From Desulfobulbus sp. (GTDB lineage Bacteria > Desulfobacterota > Desulfobulbia > Desulfobulbales > Desulfobulbaceae): 11,545 nt of DNA. Shown piece by piece: positions 7,140-11,545 of the stretch. Where the stretch lies: contig JAUVLX010000081.1 in NCBI GenBank assembly GCA_030600525.1, positions 1-11,545 on the forward strand, in the 5' to 3' direction. The notes beneath the pieces are model-generated. The model saw nothing but the letters and a program-made list of their open reading frames with translations. It searched no databases and was not told the origin of the DNA. The position numbers were made by a program, and so were the translations under genes. Position 1 is the first letter of the stretch. Each line of letters opens with the position of its first letter.

Positions 7140-7808
7140 ATGCTCAACAATGCCCGCCCTGGCAACAATCTTCTCAGGGTTCAAGTATATGATTATCTGG
7201 AAAAACAGATGCGGATCGGTGTCTTAGAACCAGGTGCCTCCATAAGTGTAAATACCCTGATAAAAGAATTGGGAGTCAGTCGGACCCCTCTACGCGAAGC
7301 CCTCCTCCTTCTCCAGGAGCAGGGCTTTGTGTCGATTCAACCACAGCGTGGAGTACGGATTAACGAGCTCACTCTTGAGGATGTCAGAGATATATACGAG
7401 ATTCTAGGCGGTATTGAATCTAGGGTGGTCCTTTCTGTTTTTGATAAGCTCGGTGGCAAAGAAATCAAGCAGATGAAAAAGCTCAACAAAAAGATTGAGT
7501 CAAACCTAGCTAAAGGGGATATTACGGCGCATAATCAAGCCAATGTCGACTTTCACGACGTCTTCTTAAATCTGTCGAGCAACCAACGACTCCTCCGATA
7601 TGTAAAAAATCTCAAGATGTTGCTCTACGACTTTCCAAGAAGAGATTACGGAAAACAATGGAACAATAAAAACCTGCTTGAGCATGGAGAGTTTATCCAA
7701 CTCATAGAAGACGGCAAAGCAGTTGAGGCCGCAGACTACATGAGAGACGTGCACTGGGAATTTAACCCTCCAGATTCGTTTATTATTATTTCAGGAACAA
7801 AACGATAG
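7140..7808 (+). CDS. GntR-family transcriptional regulator, FCD (FadR C-terminal) domain
   Basis: The protein has 222 residues. Its N-terminal winged helix-turn-helix (about 10-75) shows the GntR pattern, with L-G-V-S-R-T-P-L-R-E-A-L as recognition helix and G-F-V-S-I-Q-P-Q-R-G-V as wing. The all-helical C-terminal domain carries D137-x-H139, E181-H182 and a D-x-H205-W, which match the usual FCD metal/ligand-binding positions. FCD regulators typically respond to small organic acids and repress catabolic or transport genes. Its closest visible relative is the partial regulator at 2-166. It follows the DUF6506-like gene by 108 bp, and AGAGGG precedes the ATG. It is the best candidate for binding the paired operators at 1092-1111 and 4960-4979. 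Confidence 0.9.
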   Translation: MLNNARPGNNLLRVQVYDYLEKQMRIGVLEPGASISVNTLIKELGVSRTPLREALLLLQEQGFVSIQPQRGVRINELTLEDVRDIYEILGGIESRVVLSVFDKLGGKEIKQMKKLNKKIESNLAKGDITAHNQANVDFHDVFLNLSSNQRLLRYVKNLKMLLYDFPRRDYGKQWNNKNLLEHGEFIQLIEDGKAVEAADYMRDVHWEFNPPDSFIIISGTKR

Positions 7809-7867
7809 CAGGCTTCCTTCTACAGATCCCCTTATATCCCACCATTGCTAGGGCTCTTTAAGGCAAA

Positions 7868-7906
7868 TAAAAGAGGCCGCTTCATTAAGAAACGGCCTTT
7901 CTTTTT
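7868..7906. terminator. Bidirectional terminator between convergent genes
   Basis: GGCCG (7874-7878) pairs with CGGCC (7893-7897). The stem extends inward through TTC/GAA and outward through A-rich and T-rich flanks, and CTTTTT follows on the plus strand. On the minus strand the same stem is followed by CTCTTTTATTT. It lies between the regulator (stop at 7808) and the convergent universal stress gene (stop at 7968), so it can end both transcripts. Confidence 0.8.
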
Positions 7907-7967
7907 ACCCGCATTTCAATCAGCCAACCGGGCACCAGGCAACGGGTACTCCACGGCAACTCTATTT

Positions 7968-8459
7968 TTACTCCTCTGTAACAGGCACAATAACGACAGG
8001 AATTTTTGAACGGCGCAGTACCCTTTTGGCTACTGACCCTAAAAACGTATGGGTAAATCCTTTTTCATGGGCGCCCATGACGATGATATCAGCACCCATT
8101 TCTTTTGATACTCTTAAAATCGTTTCCTCGGGAAACCCTCTGCTCACTTTGATGGTCAGTCGGTCCGGGTCAATGCATTCACCACTGCTCAGTGTCGTTG
8201 CCTGACAGAGCGTTTCTACCCTGCTATACATCTCCACTTCAGCCTCTTTTTGTTTTTTTACCATCATCTCTTCTGCATCTTCATCTGAAAAATGCAAGGC
8301 AAGGGCAAATTTGGCATCAGGAGACATATCTTCCAATACATGCATACTTGTTACATGGGCGTCAAACTGGTTCGCAAGAAAAATTGCATACTGAAAAACT
8401 TTTGGTGCAGCTGGAGAGAGATCAGTGGTGTAAAGAATTTTTTTCATTTGATAAGGCAT
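7968..8459 (-). CDS. Universal stress protein (UspA family)
   Basis: This 163-residue single-domain protein has the Usp alpha/beta fold: M-K-K-I-L-Y-T-T-D-L-S at residues 5-15, A-H-V-T-S-M-H-V-L-E in the second strand, A-D-I-I-V-M-G-A-H-E, and the terminal L-G-S-V-A-K-R-V-L-R-R-S-K-I-P-V-V-I-V-P. The ATP-binding loop, normally G-x2-G-x9-G-S, is altered: the second Gly is Glu (G-A-H-E) and the loop to L-G-S is one residue shorter, so nucleotide binding may be weakened. The start is supported by AAGGAGGG just upstream; an internal ATG four codons later is possible. It is a cytosolic stress- or energy-linked protein of unknown partner. It is transcribed toward the regulator and has no obvious tie to the transport cluster. 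Confidence 0.92.
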   Translation of the reverse strand: MPYQMKKILYTTDLSPAAPKVFQYAIFLANQFDAHVTSMHVLEDMSPDAKFALALHFSDEDAEEMMVKKQKEAEVEMYSRVETLCQATTLSSGECIDPDRLTIKVSRGFPEETILRVSKEMGADIIVMGAHEKGFTHTFLGSVAKRVLRRSKIPVVIVPVTEE

Positions 8460-8805
8460 AAGACCCTCCTTGTGATTTTCACGCCCCAGTGATACCTAAT
8501 GTGTAATGCATCAGCAAAAGGCGTAGTATTTTACTTTTACAGTAAGCAATGAAAATTAAAATATCAAACAGTTAAAAAAGGTAGATTTGATCGGGAAAAT
8601 TCAACAGCATCCCCAAACAGGGAAACTGTGGCGAAACTCTTGATTTGCCATTGACACGTATTCTTCAAAATACTGGAAGAACCTACGACAAAAGTAGCTC
8701 TTAGAAGTATATATAAGTATTACAAAGCAGGGACTTATAAGTCAAATAATCTTTTACGGTTTGTTTTATTAACGCGAGTTAATAAGCAAAAGGGAATACA
8801 AATAA
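8460..8805. other. Divergent intergenic region between the stress gene and the YadS-like gene
   Basis: This 346 bp A/T-rich region must hold promoters in both directions. TTGACA at 8651-8656 lacks a good -10 at normal spacing (TACTGG at only 14 bp). GTATT (8658-8662) and AATAC (8669-8673) form a weak dyad beside it. A TATATA-rich stretch near 8708-8720 could hold a -10. The hairpin at 8766-8785 is listed separately. No gene is visible. Confidence 0.4.
8766..8785 (+). promoter_or_regulatory. Perfect dyad TTATTAAC-GCGA-GTTAATAA before the YadS-like gene
   Basis: Eight-base perfect arms flank GCGA, so as RNA this is a hairpin closed by C-G with a GNRA-type tetraloop, ending 20 bases before the ATG at 8806 and just upstream of the AAGGGA ribosome binding site. 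As DNA it could equally be a regulator binding site. Both readings are inferences from position and symmetry. Confidence 0.45.
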
Positions 8806-9426
8806 ATGATATATTATTTAGGACTCATCGGCATAGCAGCCTTTTCCATCACTGGCGTTATCGCAGCAGGCAGAAAAGGGATGGATATATTTAGCATTGT
8901 TCTGCTTGGTGTAGTAACAGCCCTCGGTGGCGGCACCCTAAGAGATATAATTATTGACGTTAACCCTGTTTTCTGGATTGCTGATCTGTATTATCTTTGG
9001 GTAGCAGTACTGGCCTCGATAATGACCTTTTTCTTGGTTCGGCATATCAATAATGTCTACAGCTTCCTGCTCTTTGTCGATGCATTCGGTCTGTCGCTCT
9101 TTACTATCCTTGCTACGGAAAAGACCCTGCTCCTAGGTTTTTCAAAACCTATCGCTATTTTAATGGGTATTATCACCGGCGCCGCAGGTGGCATGCTCCG
9201 CGATATATTAACAGGCAGAATGCCACTTATCCTGGGAAAAGAATTTTACGCTACGCCTGCTTTGCTTGGGGCACTCGTATTTATCCTGCTCGGTTCTTTT
9301 TTCCCGCTTCACGATTTTAACCGAGTCTATGCCATAACCATTATTTTTCTCCTACGGGCATCGGCCATCCAATGGGGCCTGTATTATCCGCAATGGCTTA
9401 TTTATAGCGAAAAGAATAAAAACTAA
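8806..9426 (+). CDS. YadS/YicG-like membrane protein (UPF0126, TRIC-like fold)
   Basis: This 206-residue protein has about seven hydrophobic helices and an internal duplication typical of UPF0126 (glycine-transporter-like) proteins. The first repeat has A-L-G-G-G-T-L-R-D-I-I near residues 41-51, and the second has A-A-G-G-M-L-R-D-I-L-T-G-R-M-P near 127-141. Length and repeat spacing match the family. These inner-membrane proteins resemble trimeric intracellular cation channels, and some (YicG) have been linked to glycine uptake; the substrate here is not determined. AAGGGA precedes the ATG by about eleven bases. Its stop codon TAA (9424-9426) coincides with the left flank of the miniature insertion at 9427-9553, so the end of the gene was a transposition target but the reading frame appears intact. 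Confidence 0.87.
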   Translation: MIYYLGLIGIAAFSITGVIAAGRKGMDIFSIVLLGVVTALGGGTLRDIIIDVNPVFWIADLYYLWVAVLASIMTFFLVRHINNVYSFLLFVDAFGLSLFTILATEKTLLLGFSKPIAILMGIITGAAGGMLRDILTGRMPLILGKEFYATPALLGALVFILLGSFFPLHDFNRVYAITIIFLLRASAIQWGLYYPQWLIYSEKNKN

Positions 9427-9553
9427 GGAGCTGTCCGTAAATAAGTTGGACAATATCGCGCTCATATTTAGGTTAGCTTTGGGTGATTGAAGATCAGTCA
9501 AAGATGACCTGAAGATGCGATGCGAGATGTTCAAGTTATTTCCGGACAACTCC
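9427..9553. mobile_element. 127 bp miniature inverted-repeat element (MITE-like)
   Basis: The ends are about 26-29 bp imperfect inverted repeats: the left reads GGAGCTGTCCGTAAATAAGT, and the complement of the right reads GGAGTTGTCCGGAAATAACT. About 24 of 29 bases agree when the flanks are included. TAA (or CTAA, 9423-9426 and 9553-9556) is repeated directly on both sides, a plausible target-site duplication. Each arm also has an inner TGTCC/GGACA-type symmetry. It is far too short for a transposase, so movement would need an enzyme in trans. The left flank is the stop codon of the YadS-like gene. Confidence 0.7.
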
Positions 9554-9735
9554 TAACCAACCAGACTCACTGCAGACAAACCAGGGCTCAAGGCTATGAT
9601 AAAGAGACCTATTCAGCGAAAACCACAAACCTCCCCTTACCCTCTATCTGTAACGGCTCAGCAGTGCTCCAAATACGTTCGAGCAGGATGGATAACTAGA
9701 GTAATGCTCTGTTTTCCTGCCTGATCGTGTGTAGA

Positions 9736-9752
9736 GGTAAGCGCAGACTCCG
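9736..9752 (+). repeat. Dispersed 17 bp motif GGTAAGCGNAGACTCCG, copy 3
   Basis: The plus strand reads GGTAAGCGCAGACTCCG, identical to copy 5 on the other strand. It lies just after the 3' end of panC. The rest of 9557-9771 contains no gene; the only other structure seen is a short AGAG/CTCT hairpin near 9698-9712. Confidence 0.65.
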
Positions 9753-9771
9753 TGGGGGTGCTGCTGAATGG

Positions 9772-10617
9772 TTATGATAAAGAAAGGTTATCAATCAGCC
9801 GGGTTCTGCCATACTGCAGGGCACAGGCGACATGCGACTTACCATCTATTTTTTCAAGGTAATCCAAAGTATCAGGATGAAAAATCTCAAGGTAATCCTC
9901 CTTGACATCCGGAACATTCTTTTTCCAATACTCGCGTACAGCCTGCTTGACCACCGCCACTTCTTTTTCCCCTTCCTGTACCAGCCGACAGCCAACCTGC
10001 AGTCCTTTATTTATATGTGGGGCTCTGGAACGCTCTTCTGGAGCAAGGTATACATTACGGCTGCTCAAGGCTAATCCGTCAGCTTCGCGGACAATGGGAC
10101 ATCCATGAATTTCGGTGGGGATATTCAAATCATTAACCATACGACGGATTATCGCTAGCTGTTGCCAGTCTTTCTCACCGAACACGGCAACGCTCGGAAG
10201 GGTCAGCATAAAAAGCTTGGTCACCACCGTACATATACCTCGAAAAAAAACAGGCCGACTGATACCACAAAGACGTTTTGCCATATGGGGTACTTCCACC
10301 CATGTCATATGATCCTCTACATACATCGCGCCTGCTTCCGGCGCAAACAAGACATCGGTACCCTCGGCCTCTGCAATAGCTGCGTCCCTCTCCAAATCAC
10401 GTGGATAGGTATCCAGGTCTTCATTTTCACCAAATTGTGCAGGATTGACAAAAAGAGTAGTAATGAGTTTTTCGCTGTTAGCTCGAGCATACTGCATCAA
10501 ACTCTTATGCCCTTCATGAAAATAGCCCATGGTAGGGACGAGGCCCGTTTTCACACCTGAAAATCGCCATTGGTAGCAAAGGTCGCGTAATTCATCTAAA
10601 CTTGTAATTATCTGCAT
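9772..10617 (-). CDS. panC: Pantothenate synthetase (pantoate--beta-alanine ligase)
   Basis: This cytosolic enzyme of vitamin B5/CoA synthesis joins pantoate and beta-alanine using ATP through a pantoyl-adenylate intermediate. I choose ATG 10617, giving 281 residues, the normal length, with AAGG five bases upstream. A GTG 12 codons earlier (10653) stays in frame, but its GAGGA lies directly against the codon. The nucleotidyltransferase motif P-T-M-G-Y-F-H-E-G-H spans residues 28-37 (His34, His37), F-V-N-P-A-Q-F follows, then G-E-K-D-W-Q-Q-L and L-S-S-R-N for ATP and pantoate binding. Tyr or Phe is usual where Trp occurs in K-D-W. No panB or panD lies in the window. A promoter candidate is at 10663-10692. 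The link to the neighbouring catabolic genes is probably positional only. Confidence 0.95.
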   Translation of the reverse strand: MQIITSLDELRDLCYQWRFSGVKTGLVPTMGYFHEGHKSLMQYARANSEKLITTLFVNPAQFGENEDLDTYPRDLERDAAIAEAEGTDVLFAPEAGAMYVEDHMTWVEVPHMAKRLCGISRPVFFRGICTVVTKLFMLTLPSVAVFGEKDWQQLAIIRRMVNDLNIPTEIHGCPIVREADGLALSSRNVYLAPEERSRAPHINKGLQVGCRLVQEGEKEVAVVKQAVREYWKKNVPDVKEDYLEIFHPDTLDYLEKIDGKSHVACALQYGRTRLIDNLSLS

Positions 10618-10662
10618 ATCAACCTTGGTCGGTGAGAAGAAATCAATGACCACTCCTCACTC

Positions 10663-10692
10663 TTATAATTAATGTGTTTGAAGTACGAACAA
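10663..10692 (-). promoter_or_regulatory. Probable panC promoter
   Basis: On the minus strand TTGTTC (10687-10692) and TTATAA (10663-10668) are separated by 18 bp. Transcription would start near 10655, almost on the alternative GTG at 10653, which supports the ATG at 10617 with a leader of about 40 bases. Confidence 0.45.
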
Positions 10693-10904
10693 TCGAAGCA
10701 GTAGCGTCCTGCGCAAAAAATCTCCTGACAGGAAAAAATGGAGCATCATTACCTGGAAAACCTGACTCCATGCCCCACTCATTTTGTATGGATATACTGA
10801 GTCGAAAAAATACTACCCTATCAAAATTAAGAATGTAACTACTTTATATGGTTTAAGTGTTTCCCTAGGAGCCTGTCGGATAATAGGATTTCTTTCTCAG
10901 ATCA

Positions 10905-10921
10905 GGTAAGCGTAGACTCCG
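10905..10921 (+). repeat. Dispersed 17 bp motif GGTAAGCGNAGACTCCG, copy 4
   Basis: It reads GGTAAGCGTAGACTCCG and is followed by AGGCATTTTC, the same continuation as copy 2 near 740-755. It is the left internal arm of the 10865-11047 element. Confidence 0.7.
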
Positions 10922-10962
10922 AGGCATTTTCAGGAAATCAAGCACAGCCATATGACTGATAT

Positions 10963-10979
10963 CGGAGTCTGCGCTTACC
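10963..10979 (-). repeat. Dispersed 17 bp motif GGTAAGCGNAGACTCCG, copy 5
   Basis: The plus strand reads CGGAGTCTGCGCTTACC and is preceded by TGATAT and followed by TGCGAGCATTGATTTT. This extended context is shared with copy 1 (640-656). It is the right internal arm of the 10865-11047 element. Confidence 0.7.
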
Positions 10980-11043
10980 TGCGAGCATTGATTTTCTGGA
11001 AATAACGCCGATATGGGAGAAAAGGACATTATCCGACAGGCTC

Positions 11044-11103
11044 CTAGATTTCTTTAACTGGTTGTTCATAGTGGGCTACGTCCCACCAGTTAAAGGAATC
11101 TAG
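11044..11103. repeat. 60 bp palindromic hairpin adjoining the CTAG-flanked element
   Basis: CTAGATTTCTTTAACTGG (11044-11061) pairs with 11086-11103 with one mismatch in 18. Inside, GTGGG (11071-11075) pairs with CCCAC (11082-11086 region) around a six-base loop. The hairpin begins with the same CTAG that forms the right flank of the preceding element, so that element appears to have inserted at the edge of this older palindrome. Confidence 0.65.
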
Positions 11104-11161
11104 GTGCGAGAAAAAACAAGCAAGATACGTCAGAACAGCGTTGACGAGACACTAGCACTGC

Positions 11162-11261
11162 TTTCTCATAAACATTGTGACAAATTGCCAATTACACTCA
11201 TTTTTTTTTGTGTTGAGCACTGGCACATGGAGTTACAAATTCCCACAATGTTTATGAGAAA
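11162..11261. repeat. 100 bp foldback with perfect 18 bp terminal inverted repeats
   Basis: TTTCTCATAAACATTGTG (11162-11179) is exactly complementary to 11244-11261, with additional CAAATT/TGCCA-type partial symmetry inward and a run of nine or more T in the centre. CTAGC occurs on both sides (about 11149 and 11267) but not immediately at the ends, so a target duplication is not established. Its termini differ from those of the other two elements. Confidence 0.65.
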
Positions 11262-11263
11262 TG

Positions 11264-11545
11264 TTGGCTAGCGACTCTACATTATCGTCATATTTCAAAT
11301 GCCCACCTTACACATACAGAACAACAACACGCTTTTATTTCCACGCGACCACCCTGCAGAAGTCCTCTCCACGCCACCCGACTGTAGTACATTTTTGTAA
11401 ATTGCAAAAACATAACGATACAAATATGTAAACAACAAACATCGCCATGCCCCCTCACAAAAGGGGCACCCCAGATAACAGCCTGTATAAACTTACATTT
11501 CCACAACAATATTCTTCCTGGCACCTCCCTTGCTTTATCCTCAGC
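11264..11545. other. Gene-free right end
   Basis: I see no gene here. The only open frame of note (minus strand, about 11288-11524) is Cys-rich and unlike a protein. TGCCCC (11448-11453) and GGGGCA (11463-11468) form a six-base hairpin without a T tract on either side. The sequence may be the upstream region of a gene beyond the window. Confidence 0.4.

Larger units (their letters stand above)
10865..11047. mobile_element. 175 bp miniature inverted-repeat element with CTAG target duplication
   Basis: CTAGGAGCCTGTCGGATAAT (10865-10884) is the perfect reverse complement of 11028-11047. Because CTAG is itself palindromic, the outer four bases read as a direct repeat, CTAG 10865-10868 and 11044-11047. 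This leaves an element at 10869-11043 with 16 bp perfect ends. Inside, two copies of the dispersed 17 bp motif face each other (10905-10921 and 10963-10979), making much of the element a second inverted repeat. No coding capacity is seen. Ends and target resemble those of the 9427-9553 element, so the same transposase family may mobilise both. Confidence 0.75.

Noticed and set aside
8651..8676. TTGACA as a promoter for the YadS-like gene
   Set aside because: The nearest -10-like hexamer TACTGG is at 14 bp spacing and poor, so I did not list it as a promoter.
10162..10560. 132-residue plus-strand open frame
   Set aside because: It is antisense to panC, which is unambiguous.
10721..10771. TCCTG/CAGGA dyad with a T tract, and an ATGGAG/CTCCAT pair, upstream of panC
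   Set aside because: The dyad has an effective stem of about four pairs and lies upstream of the probable panC promoter, so it is not a convincing attenuator or terminator.
11288..11524. 78-residue minus-strand open frame at the right end
   Set aside because: It uses a GTG start and is very rich in Cys and Trp with no family resemblance. GGGAGG before the start is suggestive but insufficient.
1..11545. CRISPR array, tRNA/rRNA, prophage or full insertion sequence
   Set aside because: No regularly spaced direct repeats, no cloverleaf or rRNA signatures, and no transposase or integrase frame could be found; the repeats are inverted and miniature.

Overview
The window looks like a chromosomal segment of a Gram-negative, probably anaerobic bacterium. 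The gene families and the moderate GC content fit a sulfate-reducing Desulfobacterota (Desulfobulbales-like), but this rests on overall gene flavour only and is low confidence. It carries a small catabolic cluster, two housekeeping-type genes and an unusual amount of non-coding foldback repeat DNA.

Layout. Bases 2-166 hold the C-terminal end of an FCD-domain GntR regulator cut by the window edge. Bases 167-1068 have no convincing gene and contain hairpins and a ~220 bp foldback repeat. A promoter/operator at 1069-1111 and a leader of almost 470 bp precede a complete TRAP transporter in the uncommon order large membrane subunit (1580-2887), small membrane subunit (2937-3455), periplasmic binding protein (3580-4638), closed by a strong terminator. 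A second promoter/operator (4943-4979) serves an MmsA-type CoA-acylating aldehyde dehydrogenase (5105-6643), then a terminator-like hairpin, a 90-residue DUF6506-like protein (6759-7031) and a second FCD GntR regulator (7140-7808). A hairpin at 7868-7906 probably terminates both this gene and the convergent universal stress gene (7968-8459, minus). Next come a YadS/YicG-like membrane protein (8806-9426) and panC (9772-10617, minus), and then gene-free repeat DNA to the end.

How the genes may work together. The TRAP system would import an organic acid or similar anion, and the dehydrogenase would turn a semialdehyde derived from it into an acyl-CoA. The best link between the two is a 20 bp core made of two overlapping palindromes. 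It occurs at the TRAP promoter and, in the opposite orientation, at the dehydrogenase promoter. The locally encoded GntR regulator is the natural candidate to bind it. The substrate cannot be read from the sequence.

Repeat content. Two short elements (127 and 175 bp) have terminal inverted repeats starting GGAGCTGTCC or GAGCCTGTCG, and each is flanked by a CTAA or CTAG direct repeat, as expected of non-autonomous MITE-type insertions. One sits exactly on the stop codon of the YadS-like gene. A 17 bp motif, GGTAAGCGNAGACTCCG, recurs four times plus once interrupted. Further foldbacks lie at 530-748, 11044-11103 and 11162-11261. I see no CRISPR array, tRNA, rRNA or transposase gene, and no clearly new multi-gene system; the shared operator and the repeat families are the most notable content.
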